A DNA stretch of 60,274 bases, from positions 1 through 60,274 of the forward strand of contig NZ_BOPB01000035.1 of assembly GCF_016863535.1 (NCBI RefSeq), read 5' to 3'. Shown piece by piece: positions 18,487 through 26,725 of this stretch (its first letter is position 1; each line of letters starts with the position of its first letter). The notes below the pieces were generated by a model. It ran no database searches. It saw only the letters and a list, made by a program, of their open reading frames with translations, and was not told where the DNA came from. Made by a program: the position numbers and the translations under genes. The stretch comes from Micromonospora lutea. Its GTDB lineage: Bacteria; Actinomycetota; Actinomycetes; Mycobacteriales; Micromonosporaceae.

Positions 18487-19064
18487 ACGACGACCATGAC
18501 GCCGCCGGAGCCATGCGCTTCATCTTCGAGGCCGGCGTACTCAAGCGCGCCGACCGCACCGGCTGGTGGTTCGCCGGCGTCAAGCACCCCGAATCCATCG
18601 CCGAACACTCGTTCCGAACCGCGCTCATCGGGATGATGCTCGCCGCCATGGAAGGGGCCGACCCGGCCCGGGTATCGATGCTGTGCGTTCTGCACGACAC
18701 CCAGGAAACTCGGATCACCGACATCCCCCACATCGCCAAGCGCTACCTCACCGCCGCACCCAACACCACCGTCACCGCCGACCAGGTCGCCGCCTGCCCA
18801 CCTGTCGTCGCTGACCTCATCAACGCCGCCGTTGCCGAATACGAAGCGGGCGAGACACCAGAGGCCATCGTCGCCCGCGACGCTGACAAACTGGAATGCC
18901 TCGTCCAAGCAGTCGAGTACCGCCACCAGGGGATAGAGAACGTACAGCGCTGGATCGACAGCTCACGCGCGGCACTCAAAACCACCAGCGCCCACCGCCT
19001 CGCCGACGCCGCCCTCACCGGACAACCCCTCGCCTGGCTCACCCCTCCCCCACCACCGGCATAA
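18483..19064 (+). CDS. HD-domain phosphohydrolase (YfbR/HDDC2-like)
   Basis: 193 aa. Metal-binding HD residues are H42 (SIAEHSFR), H71-D72 (CVLHDTQE) and a later D in IVARDADKLE, as in 5'-nucleotidase YfbR and HDDC2 proteins that dephosphorylate (deoxy)nucleoside monophosphates. ATG 18483 overlaps the XRE stop by 4 bp. The Pro-rich end (TPPPPPA) is dispensable-looking. On an element it might alter nucleotide pools or act in host interference; that is speculation. Cytosolic. Confidence 0.85.
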   Translation: MNDDHDAAGAMRFIFEAGVLKRADRTGWWFAGVKHPESIAEHSFRTALIGMMLAAMEGADPARVSMLCVLHDTQETRITDIPHIAKRYLTAAPNTTVTADQVAACPPVVADLINAAVAEYEAGETPEAIVARDADKLECLVQAVEYRHQGIENVQRWIDSSRAALKTTSAHRLADAALTGQPLAWLTPPPPPA

Positions 19065-19214
19065 CCGCCAGGCACACACCTACCCACGGGGCCGATCCCT
19101 CCAAGCAGGTTGACCCCTCGCTTGTAAGTTCTGGGCGCTTCATCCGGGCGCGTCCGCGCATGTCTCTGACGTCGGGCGCTGATCCGCAGCTCTCCGCCCC
19201 TGACTCTCCGCGTC

Positions 19215-19258
19215 CGGCCCTGTTGCTGTCACCGTTGCTGTCGACAGCAACAGGGCCG
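19215..19258. terminator. Perfect 16-bp hairpin after HD gene
   Basis: CGGCCCTGTTGCTGTC (19215-19230) pairs exactly with 19243-19258 over a 12-nt loop. The inner GTTGCTGTCGACAGCAAC is itself palindromic, so alternative foldings exist. It follows the XRE-HD operon by about 150 bp and precedes the next gene by 65 bp. A related sequence occurs at about 20049-20086. Confidence 0.6.
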
Positions 19259-19323
19259 TTCCGTGCACGAGGGTCTTCACCCAGTTGCGTGCAAGCCGTC
19301 AGTGGCCGCTACGCTCTCCCGCC

Positions 19324-19839
19324 GTGACCACCAGATTAGCCATCGTCGCAATTCTGATCAGCCTTGCCGCGCTGATCGTCGCCATGCGCACTGCCGCGTT
19401 CAATCGGCGTTCCGCCGACGCCGCCGAAGGGTCTCAGCATGCTGCTGACCGTTCGGCAGATGCAGCCAAGCGGTCAGCCGAGGCCGCCGCCCTGGTCGCT
19501 GAAGTTGAGCTCAAACGCGACCATCGAGACCTCGCGCCACAGCGGGAGTGGGTCAGGTTCGTCAAGGTCCAGAACCAGCGAACGGGCAAAGACAACATCT
19601 TCCTTACCCTGACACCGGCGCGGACCTACCTAACCCACACCGACTTGCTGCTCGACAGCGGTGGCCGGGCCCCTGCGAGTCCTGTGCGCAGCAACGTCAT
19701 CCCCGGTGGCGTTGAAGGCCGCATTTACGTCGGGGAGCTGTCCGGCATCAAACTGCCCGAAGAGGTGGAGATCCGCTTTTCCCCCCACCCGAAGGCTCCG
19801 AGGGTGAGCCATGGACATGCGGGTGCGGCGAACCACTGA
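19324..19839 (+). CDS. Membrane-anchored hypothetical protein (element cargo)
   Basis: 171 aa from GTG 19324. One N-terminal TM segment (about residues 4-21, LAIVAILISLAALIVAM), then an Ala/Ser/Arg-rich helical stretch with heptad spacing (RRSADAAEGSQHAADRSADA..RSAEAA, about 25-60), probably a coiled coil, and a C-terminal beta-rich domain (about 75-160). There is no enzyme motif. It lies between two copies of a GCTGTCGACAGC-centred palindrome and upstream of the TIR gene, so it could be a membrane partner or sensor. That link is only positional. Confidence 0.55.
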   Translation: MTTRLAIVAILISLAALIVAMRTAAFNRRSADAAEGSQHAADRSADAAKRSAEAAALVAEVELKRDHRDLAPQREWVRFVKVQNQRTGKDNIFLTLTPARTYLTHTDLLLDSGGRAPASPVRSNVIPGGVEGRIYVGELSGIKLPEEVEIRFSPHPKAPRVSHGHAGAANH

Positions 19840-20064
19840 TCGGTGATCACCATGATCGTGGGCACTGGGTTCTGCGAATAAAGATCGGTTCGGACTGGGC
19901 GGCTGCTTAATCTGGCGAGAGGAGCAATCCTCTGTCCCGCTGAGCGCGCGTCTGAAGCCCTCTCGGCCGCAAAGCTGCGCAGCCCGTCCGTGGGCGTTGC
20001 CCGCGCTTGCCCCCGACATCGAGGCTGGTCCTTGCTGACCTTCCAACCCTCCGCGTCTGGCGCC

Positions 20065-20082
20065 GTCGCTGTCGACAGCGAC
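20065..20082. repeat. 18-bp palindrome, second copy of the GCTGTCGACAGC element
   Basis: GTCGCTGTCGACAGCGAC is a perfect palindrome, preceded by CCGCGTCTGG and followed by AGGG, as in the hairpin region at 19210-19258 (CCGCGTCCGG...AGGG). The two copies flank the membrane-anchored gene. The surrounding gap 19840-20416 holds no gene; another small palindrome, CGCTAGCTAGCG, is at 20311-20322. Confidence 0.5.
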
Positions 20083-20416
20083 AGGGCACCCTTGTGCTGA
20101 GAGTTGCCCGGACTGTCAGCTTGGGAATCGGGTTGATCCAAGGCTGCCCGGCGTGGTGTCGGCTGGTTATGGAAGTAGGAGCGGCCCAACCGAGGTCTAC
20201 GACAGGCGCTTGCTGACCTATGTTGACCACTGCGCCGGGGCACGGATCGGGCATGGACCTGACCCTAACCCGGGCAGTGCCGGCAAAGACGGCCAAGATG
20301 GACACATTGGCGCTAGCTAGCGTCAGAAATTTGACCGTCGCTGAGCCTGTTCTGTCGAATGCGGGCATCTAGGCTCGGTGGCTGACCCAGCCCTCCTGGT
20401 GCACGAGAGGGGTCCT

Positions 20417-21520
20417 ATGACCATTACAGGCCCTATATGCTTCTGGAGTTACACTCACCGCGACGACAGTTTGGAAAACGGCAGAATTAGGCGGCTTGCC
20501 ACTTCAATCAGTAACGAGTACGAGATCCTCACAGGTGAGACTCTCGAACTGTTCGTCGACAATACTGCCATCGCATGGGGAGACAGGTGGAGGAGTGTCA
20601 TAAATGACGCTCTCACACGAACTGCTTTTTTCATACCCGTAATTACACCCTTATACCTGCGCAGCATCGAATGCCGGCGAGAGTTCTTGGAATTCTCGGG
20701 CAGGGCCAAGAGTGTAGGGTCGATGGAACTTCTCCTGCCGATCCTCTACTCGCCCACTCCAGCCGTGGAAGACTCCGGCAGCGAAGACGAAATTGTGCGG
20801 CTCGTGAGAGAGACACAGCGCGAGGATTGGACATCGCTTCGCCTCGCGGACGAGGCATCAGAAAAATATCGCACTGCTGTCCATCAATTGGCGGCGCGGC
20901 TGGTCGAGGTAATGGCAGCCGAGACAGCGAAGCCGCTTCCCGAGTTGCGTAACGACGAAGGAGAGGAAGGGGAATCCGGCTTCCTTGATGACGTGGCCGA
21001 GGCAGAAGAAAACGTCGAATCCTGGCAGGCAATCCTCAGTGACCTATCCGAGGAGTTGCAAAAGATTCAGGTTACGACGGTTAACTCTACCGAGAGGTTG
21101 CACCAAAGCGACAAACGAGGAGGGGGCGCGCGGGGAAGGTTGGCTGTTCTAAAACATTTCGCAGACAGCATCGCAACACCAAGTCAACGAATAAGCGAGC
21201 TGGGGCATGAATTCGCGAGGTCTGTTATAGCTAGCGACCCTGGAGTGCGTCAGCTTGTCTTACGCAGCAAGGCGGAGGCCCTGACACCAAAGAGCAAGGA
21301 GCAGGCAGAATCCCTAGCGGCCACCATCACGAAACTTGCGTCAATGAGTCAGCGCATGGCGGATGGCGTGGAGGAATTTCTGCGCCAACTAAGTAAGGGT
21401 GATGGCCTATCTCGGGTTACTCGAACTCCCCTTGGCCAACTGAGGATGGGCATGTCCGCGCTGACTGATGCAAACGCGGTAATTTCGGAATGGGGCCGCC
21501 TCGCTCGTCAGACCCCGTAA
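20417..21520 (+). CDS. TIR-domain protein with C-terminal helical region (candidate defence effector)
   Basis: 367 aa from ATG 20417, after GAGAGGGG. Residues 5-115 look like a bacterial TIR domain: FWSYTHRDD (first strand), LELFVDNTAIAWGDRW, FFIPVITPLYLRS, then ECRREFLEF, where E89 is the likely NADase glutamate. Residues about 150-367 are acidic and helical with no domain I recognise. The base composition is clearly AT-richer than its neighbours and uses codons such as ATA, TTA and AGG, a sign of recent transfer. TIR proteins in bacteria commonly deplete NAD+ or make signalling nucleotides on phage attack. A role here as AICE-borne cargo defence is inferred, and no known partner (Thoeris ThsA, SIR2, Argonaute) is adjacent. 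Confidence 0.7.
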   Translation: MTITGPICFWSYTHRDDSLENGRIRRLATSISNEYEILTGETLELFVDNTAIAWGDRWRSVINDALTRTAFFIPVITPLYLRSIECRREFLEFSGRAKSVGSMELLLPILYSPTPAVEDSGSEDEIVRLVRETQREDWTSLRLADEASEKYRTAVHQLAARLVEVMAAETAKPLPELRNDEGEEGESGFLDDVAEAEENVESWQAILSDLSEELQKIQVTTVNSTERLHQSDKRGGGARGRLAVLKHFADSIATPSQRISELGHEFARSVIASDPGVRQLVLRSKAEALTPKSKEQAESLAATITKLASMSQRMADGVEEFLRQLSKGDGLSRVTRTPLGQLRMGMSALTDANAVISEWGRLARQTP

Positions 21521-22599
21521 TCGGGACACACCCGCTGATGGATATCATCCCGTCTGCCGTCGACCCGCCCTCCGGGGGAGCGGGCCGCCGCCCGGCCCGC
21601 CACGTCAAGACGGCCTTGACGCCCGTACGGACGCTGGCGGGCCGGGCGGTGGTCTGCTCGGCTTGCCCGGGTCGATGGCAGGCGGGATGGCCTACCGCAA
21701 CCACCCACGGACCGTGACCCGCCGACGGAGCCCCGGCCATCCTGGAGCCGGAGCGCCCCTGCCGGAGGCGCAGTAACCGCAACCCCGCGACCGCCGCCAA
21801 CTCGCCGACATGGCCGGCATCCGCTTCCCTACGCCGGGCGGGCTCGTGGCCGCGCGGCCCGGCCGGCTGCCGGCCCACCACAACCCCGGTCAACGCTGCT
21901 GTCGTGCTGCGGCGGCCCACCGGGCTTTCCGCTCTCCGCGCCAGCCGCCGGGCGTGTTGCGTGGCCGGAGCGGAGCGACAGCGGAGTGACGGACGCGCGC
22001 CCTGGCGGCGGCGCGTGCGGCCCGCTTGTCGGGCCGCCTTGATAGATGTACAGAAAGTCCTCCCACCCCGGCCGGTAGCCGGTAGCCGCTCCGGACCCGT
22101 TCGGCACCGAGGTTCACGACGGGTTGACGAGTCGGTACCCGGTGCTACTCTGGCGGTCGTCGAGCACGCCAGTGCGGCCTTCCTGCCGGATCGCTGGGCT
22201 CGACCACGGAGATGCTGAGCGGCCTTCCTGCCGCTGATGCGGGCCACGTCCCGCCGGTTCTCGATCACGTGGGCCGCGATGTCGGCCCCGGAATCCGCTG
22301 AGTGGCCCAGCACGGCCTTCCCGCCGTCACGATGGCCCGGATTCGCTCTCTTCGACGGGTGGGGCTTGCCTGCGGCAACCCGCCGGACGCCGACCGTCAG
22401 GCACCCCACCCGTCCCGGCATGACCAGCACGGCAACCGGAAGGACCACACCTCAACGGCGGTCAGCCTCATCCGCCCTCCGGCGTCAGCCGCCCTCCACG
22501 GCGGTGCCAGGAGACACCACGAACACCACCGACGGACAGCGTTCCGACGACCGGTGGCGGTTCGTCGCCCGTCCCTGCCACCTGCCCTGAGGAGAGATC
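21521..22599. other. Long non-coding stretch upstream of repSA, possible origin region
   Basis: 1.08 kb. A 343-codon open frame on the minus strand has an Arg/Ala-rich composition typical of antisense reading in GC-rich DNA, so I do not call a gene. The stretch holds an inverted repeat CGTCAAG-n5-CTTGACG (21603-21621), CGGCCTTCCTGCCG twice (22175-22188, 22220-22233) and CGGCCTTCCCGCCG (22313-22326). AICE replication origins often lie near rep, so an origin or regulator-binding cluster is plausible. Confidence 0.35.
21603..21621. repeat. Inverted repeat CGTCAAG/CTTGACG, copy 1
   Basis: CGTCAAGACGGCCTTGACG. A closely matching palindrome, GTCAAGGCGGCCTTGAC, lies inside repSA at 23823-23839. Recurrence at a non-coding site and inside rep suggests a Rep- or regulator-binding site. 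Confidence 0.4.
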
Positions 22600-24142
22600 G
22601 TGTCCACCCTGCACCGTCCCGGCGTCGCCGCCGGTCGTGCCGCCCAGGCCCTGCACCGGGCCGCCACCCCCGACTATTTCGGCTGGTTGGAGCACACCCG
22701 TACCGCCGGGGTTGTGCCCGGCCGGTCCGGCTGACCGGCACCATGACCGCCGTCGAGCGGGACACCGGGCGGGTCCTGGCCGAGCAGCACACCGACGAGT
22801 TGCCCGATCGGGTGCTCTACAAGGCGTGCGGCAATCGGCGTGCCGCCCAGTGTCCGGACTGCTCCTGGGTCTACGCCGGTGACGCCTTCCAGGTCGTCCG
22901 CTGCGGTCTGACCGGCGGCAAGACCGTCCCCGCGTCGGTGGCCCGGCATCCGGTCGTCTTCGCCACCTTCACCGCGCCGTCGTTCGGCGCGGTCCACCAC
23001 GGGCACGTACCCCGGCACACCTGTGCCGACCGGCGGCGCTGCGACTGCCGACCGGCCCCCTGCCATGCCCGCCGTGATGCTGTCACCTGCCCGCACGGGC
23101 GGCCCGGGGCGTGCTTCGCCCGTCACGACTCCGCCGATCCGCAGCTCGGGCAGCCGGTGTGCCGGACTGTTACGACCACGATCACCAGGTCGTCTGGAAC
23201 GCCTTCTCCGGTGAGCTGTGGCGACGCACCAAGCAGGCCGTCGAGCGGTACCTTGCCGCCCTCTGCCGCCGTCGCGGTATCCCGAGGGTTGAGGTCGTCA
23301 CCGACTCCGGCCGGGTTCGGCGGGTGCCGCCAATACGGGTGTCACACGGGAAGGTCGCCGAGATGCAGCGCCGGGGCGCGGTGCACTTCCACGTCCTGCT
23401 GCGCCTCGACGGGGTCGATCCCGGTGACCGGCACGCCCTGGTCCCGCCACCGGCCGGGATCACCGTGGACGACCTCGTTGCTGCCGTGCACGCCGCTGCC
23501 GGGCAGATCACCTTCGCTACCCCGCCGCATCCCGACCGGCCGCAGGGTTGGTCGATCGCCTGGGGCGAGCAGGTCGACGTGCGCCGCATCGGCACCGGCG
23601 ACGGGGACGTGACCGACGCCAGGGTGGCCGCCTACCTGGCCAAGTACGCCACCAAGGCCACCGAGGTCACCGGCCACTGCTCCACCCGGCTCACCCCGGA
23701 CACCGTCGACGCCTACGCCGACCCGGAGGGCGACCACCTGGCCCGGCTCATCGACGCCTGCTGGCGGCTCGGCCGCCCCACCCGGCACCGCACCAGCGAC
23801 ACCGCCGCCCAGGCCGAGAGCCGTCAAGGCGGCCTTGACACCACACCCCATGCCTACGCCGGGCTGCGGCGGTGGGCGCACATGCTCGGCTACGGCGGTC
23901 ACTTCCTCACCAAGGCCCGCCGGTACTCGGTCACCTTCGGGCTGCTCCGCGACACCCGCGCCACCTACCGCCGCGCCGATGACAGCTCCGTCACCGTCGG
24001 CACCCTGGCCTTCGTCGGCTCCGGGTGGCTGACCGACGGGGACGCCCTGCTCGCCAACAGCGCCGCCGCCCAGCACCGGGAACGCAGCCGCGTCGGCCGG
24101 GAGGAACTCGCCCACGAGCTGTGGTCGGGGGTGGCGGCGTGA
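22600..24142 (+). pseudogene. repSA: RepSA-type replication initiator with two frameshifts
   Basis: The coding sequence reads from GTG 22600 (GGAG 5 nt upstream) through VSTLHRPGVAAGRAA...DYFGWLEHTR, shifts near 22710 (gggg run) into CARPVRLTGTM...CPDCSWVYAGDAF, then shifts again near 23163 (a missing C at VCxPDCYDHD) into the long C-terminal part ending at 24142. Recognisable features are the Cys-pair region, HFHVLLRLDG (HUH-like core, near 23380-23410) and YLAKYATKATEVTG. RepSA proteins start rolling-circle-type replication of excised AICEs. Both shifts are single-base losses in G/C runs, so they are either inactivating mutations or sequencing errors. The downstream overlap with xis is intact. 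Confidence 0.8.
23823..23839. repeat. Palindrome GTCAAGGC/GCCTTGAC inside repSA
   Basis: A perfect palindrome with a single central base, within the coding sequence for SRQGGLDT. It resembles the inverted repeat at 21603-21621. Rolling-circle elements sometimes carry the nick site or a Rep-binding site within rep; that is an inference. Confidence 0.35.
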
Positions 24143-24336
24143 CCCGATCCCTCACCCCGCGCTGGTACTCCCCCGCCGAGGTCGCCGTCCTGCTCGGCTT
24201 CGGCATCTCCAAGGTCAAGATGAAGATCGCCACCGGTGAACTGCGCTCCATCAAGGACGGCAAGTACCGCCGCATCCTCCCCGAATGGGTCGACGACTAC
24301 ATCCGCGAGCAGGTCGAACGGCAGGAGGCCGCCTGA
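24139..24336 (+). CDS. xis: Excisionase/AlpA-like helix-turn-helix protein
   Basis: 65 aa from GTG 24139, overlapping the repSA stop by 4 bp. A MerR/AlpA-type winged helix (WYSPAEVAVLLGFGISKVKM then GELRSIKDGKYRRI) with the WVDDYIREQVERQ tail typical of AICE excisionases. Its stop TGA shares a base with the integrase ATG. Xis proteins bend att DNA and steer the integrase toward excision. The tight repSA-xis-int coupling supports co-regulation. Confidence 0.9.
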   Translation: MTRSLTPRWYSPAEVAVLLGFGISKVKMKIATGELRSIKDGKYRRILPEWVDDYIREQVERQEAA

Positions 24337-25556
24337 TGCCCGCCCGTTCCCGCGCCAACGGCGAAGGCTCGATCTTCCCGTACCGCAACGGCTTTGCCGC
24401 GTACGTCTGGGTCACCAAGCCGGACGGCAAGCGGACCCGCAAGTACGTCTACGGCAAGACCCGCGACGCCGTGCACGACAAGTGGATCAAACTGCACCAG
24501 CAGGCTAAGGCGGGACCGGTGGCAACCAGCGTGCCGACTGTGGGCAGCTTCCTCGCCTACTGGCTGACCGAGATCATCGAGCCGAACCGGGCGCCGCTCA
24601 CCTACGCCACCTACGAGACGTTCGTCCGCCGCTACCTCGTCCCCGGCCTCGGGTCCAAGCGGCTCGACCGGCTCCAGGCGCGCGATGTGCAGACCTGGCT
24701 GAACCAGGTGGCCCGCACCTGCCAGTGCTGCGCCCAGGGCAAGGACGCCGCCCGCCGCAAGGAGAAGCGGCGCTGCTGCGCGGTCGGCCGGTGCTGCCAG
24801 GCCGTCCCTTCGACGCGCACGGTCAGCGACATCCGGTCCGCGCTACGGGCCGCCCTCACCCACGCCCAGGCCGAAGACCTCATCACTCGCAACCCCGCCG
24901 TGCCGGTCACCCTCGCCACCGTCCGCCGTCGACGTGGCAAGTCCTGGTCCAGCGACGAAGCACGAAGGTTCCTCGAATCCGCCCGCGCCGACGCCGATGC
25001 GCTCTACGCCGCGTACGCCCTGGTCCTCGTCACCGGCCTGCGCAAAGGTGAAGCCCTCGGTCTCACCTGGGCCGACGTCGACCTCAATGCTGGAGAGCTG
25101 ACCATCGGCCGCCAACTGCAACGCGTACGCGGAAAGCTCCTGCACCGCGAGACCAAGACCCAGGCGTCCGACGCCACCCTGCCGCTGCCCGACATCTGTC
25201 TGACCGTGCTGAAGCTCAGAAACGAGCAGCGCGACGAGGCACGAGCAGCCGCCGGCAAGGCGTGGCACGACAACGACCTGGTGTTCACCACCCGCTACGG
25301 CACGCCCATCGAGCCGCGCAACTTTCAACGCTCCTGGCAGGCCCGCTGCGACAAGGCGGCAACGAAGCCGATCACGGTCCACGGCGCGCGGCGGACCTGC
25401 GCCACCCTCCTGGCCGACCTCGACGTGCATCCGCGAGTGGCCATGCAGATCCTCCGGCACGCCCGCTTCTCCGTGACGATGGAGATCTACACGCAGGTGT
25501 CCTCGCAGGCGACGCGGGACGCCCTCAAGCGGCTCGGCGAATCCCTGACGCGATGA
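24336..25556 (+). CDS. int: Tyrosine-type site-specific integrase
   Basis: 406 aa. N-terminal Arm-like and SAM-like DNA-binding domains (about 65-185) and a catalytic domain with R236 (TGLRKGEA), H349-x-x-R352 (VHGARRT), H375 (ILRHARFS) and Y385 (EIYTQ); K274 is a candidate for the lysine. A Cys-rich insert (CQCC...RRCC...RCC, about 129-154) within the core-binding part is characteristic of many actinobacterial AICE integrases. It lies 76 bp from the tRNA-Val attachment site, which it should recombine. All catalytic residues are present, so it looks active. Confidence 0.95.
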   Translation: MPARSRANGEGSIFPYRNGFAAYVWVTKPDGKRTRKYVYGKTRDAVHDKWIKLHQQAKAGPVATSVPTVGSFLAYWLTEIIEPNRAPLTYATYETFVRRYLVPGLGSKRLDRLQARDVQTWLNQVARTCQCCAQGKDAARRKEKRRCCAVGRCCQAVPSTRTVSDIRSALRAALTHAQAEDLITRNPAVPVTLATVRRRRGKSWSSDEARRFLESARADADALYAAYALVLVTGLRKGEALGLTWADVDLNAGELTIGRQLQRVRGKLLHRETKTQASDATLPLPDICLTVLKLRNEQRDEARAAAGKAWHDNDLVFTTRYGTPIEPRNFQRSWQARCDKAATKPITVHGARRTCATLLADLDVHPRVAMQILRHARFSVTMEIYTQVSSQATRDALKRLGESLTR

Positions 25557-25561
25557 CGAAC

Positions 25562-25582
25562 TGCTGTACTTCGCTGCTGTAC
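25562..25582 (+). repeat. Putative right arm site of the integrase
   Basis: Same 21-bp TGCTGTAC-n5-TGCTGTAC sequence as at 16529-16549, starting 6 bp after the integrase stop and about 70 bp inside attR. Confidence 0.5.
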
Positions 25583-25631
25583 GGGCAGCAGAAAGGCCAC
25601 CTCCCGGAGCTGGGAAGTGGCCTGAGCTGCG

Positions 25632-25703
25632 TGGGCGATACTGGGATCGAACCAGTGACCTCTTCGGTGTGAACGAAGCGCTCTCCCGCTGAGCTAATCG
25701 CCC
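25632..25703 (-). tRNA. tRNA-Val(CAC)
   Basis: A full cloverleaf can be drawn on the minus strand: acceptor GGGCGAT/ATCGCCC, D-arm AGCTCAGCGGGAGAGC, anticodon stem CTTCG/CGAAG with loop TTCACAC (anticodon CAC, reading GUG), T-arm ACTGG-TTCGATC-CCAGT, discriminator A. CCA is not encoded. It serves as attR of the integrated element: the 20-bp core 25655-25674 spans the anticodon arm and is repeated at attL. Confidence 0.95.
25655..25674. repeat. attR core (20-bp direct repeat)
   Basis: GTGACCTCTTCGGTGTGAAC, identical to 16425-16444. It covers the anticodon stem-loop and variable region of tRNA-Val, a usual crossover site for tyrosine integrases of AICEs. Confidence 0.8.
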
Positions 25704-25753
25704 TCAGCGCGCATGACTCTACCCGATCAGGCGCGCGGACTGCGAACCCGGGG

Positions 25754-26170
25754 TCAGTGCGTCGCGAGGTAGCGCAGCACCTGGGCGATCACGTCGATGC
25801 CGAGGCTGTATTTGATCGACAGTAGGGCGACGGTGGCGACGAAGACCAGGCCGACCGAGCCGATCACCAGGCGTACGAAGAGCGACTGCCGCTTCACCCA
25901 CGCCGTCCAGCCATGGACGTGGCGGCGGGTGAAGGCGAGCAGGCGCTTGGCCCAGTGGAACTCCACTGCCCAGATGCCGAGGCCGGCGATCACCAGCAGC
26001 CAGCCGGGGCCGGGCAGTGGGATAAGTGCGATGCCGATGGTGACCACGAGGGCACCGAGCACTCCGAAGATAATCTTGAGTGCGATTCGGCCGGTGGGAT
26101 TGCTCCGGATCAGTGCGAGGGTGGTGGATATTCGTTGCCGCCAGGAAGGTGGCGAGCGTCGCTCGGCCAC
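25754..26170 (-). CDS. PGPGW-family (TIGR02611-type) membrane protein
   Basis: 138 aa from GTG 26170, about 7 nt after GAGGGGG; earlier in-frame starts lack a well-placed ribosome site. Three TM segments are seen: about 27-48 with a VTIGIALIPLPGPGW turn, about 50-65 and about 95-115. The PLPGPGWLLVIAGL motif defines the family. Function unknown in general. It is the first chromosomal gene right of the tRNA and is probably unrelated to the element. Confidence 0.85.
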   Translation of the reverse strand: MAERRSPPSWRQRISTTLALIRSNPTGRIALKIIFGVLGALVVTIGIALIPLPGPGWLLVIAGLGIWAVEFHWAKRLLAFTRRHVHGWTAWVKRQSLFVRLVIGSVGLVFVATVALLSIKYSLGIDVIAQVLRYLATH

Positions 26171-26725
26171 GGCGACACCCCCCTCACGCTTCACGCCCCT
26201 GGTCATCTCTCCACGATGCCCCTTCCCGGGCGAGCTATCCCGACTTCCCCCCAGGGAGCCACGTCCGTTGAGCACTCGGACCGTCGCAACGCCGTGCCGA
26301 TCTACCCGACCGTGATCGATCACTGACCGACCGTGCCGGTTCCTCCGCCTCTTCGCCACCCCGTACCCCCGCTGTTCGGCTCTGCGGACCGCGACATTCG
26401 ACGGGTGTCTGGTGGTCGCCGCATCCACTGAGGAACACGTCCGCGACCATTTCACGCCCGAGTGTGGCGTGGGCCCGTCACTGCAACCGCCGACTGGACG
26501 TTACCGGAGTAAGTCGACGACTCAACAAACCCGATGCCGGGCAGGTTGAACCCACTGGGCAGAATCGGAAATCCTACATGACTTTTCACATTCATGAGGC
26601 CCTTCCGAACCCCTTCCCACCACTGGGTGAAGTCAGCGCATGGCGGAGCGTAGCCAGGAGTAGCGGCTGAGTATGGGAAAAGCGGGACACGCGCGTTCCG
26701 CAGCGGTGCCGGGGGGAGAACGTTC
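26171..26725. other. Intergenic region upstream of ssgB
   Basis: About 555 bp separating two divergent genes. No coding sequence is convincing. It should contain the ssgB promoter; TGAGTATGGGAAAAG lies about 55 bp before the start, but I do not see a clear WhiG- or BldN-type promoter. GGGGGGAG provides the ribosome site. Confidence 0.4.

Larger units (their letters stand above)
16425..25674. mobile_element. AICE-like integrative element in tRNA-Val (about 9.2 kb)
   Basis: Bounded by an exact 20-bp direct repeat (16425-16444 and 25655-25674) within tRNA-Val(CAC). The right end has the standard AICE order repSA, xis, int, attR. The left end has a three-gene leftward operon and a rightward XRE-HD pair. 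The middle holds a membrane-anchored protein and a TIR-domain gene as cargo. No FtsK/SpoIIIE-type TraSA, Spd or Pra gene is evident, and repSA is frameshifted, so the element is either degenerate or mobilised in trans. Confidence 0.8.

Noticed and set aside
19324..21520. Calling the membrane protein and TIR gene a Thoeris-type system
   Set aside because: No ThsA-like SIR2/SLOG or Macro-domain partner is present; the small protein has no enzyme motif, and the two genes are 577 bp apart.
21417..22448. A 343-codon minus-strand frame in the element
   Set aside because: Arg/Gly/Ala-rich, overlaps the end of the TIR gene, no homology or start signal; treated as non-coding.
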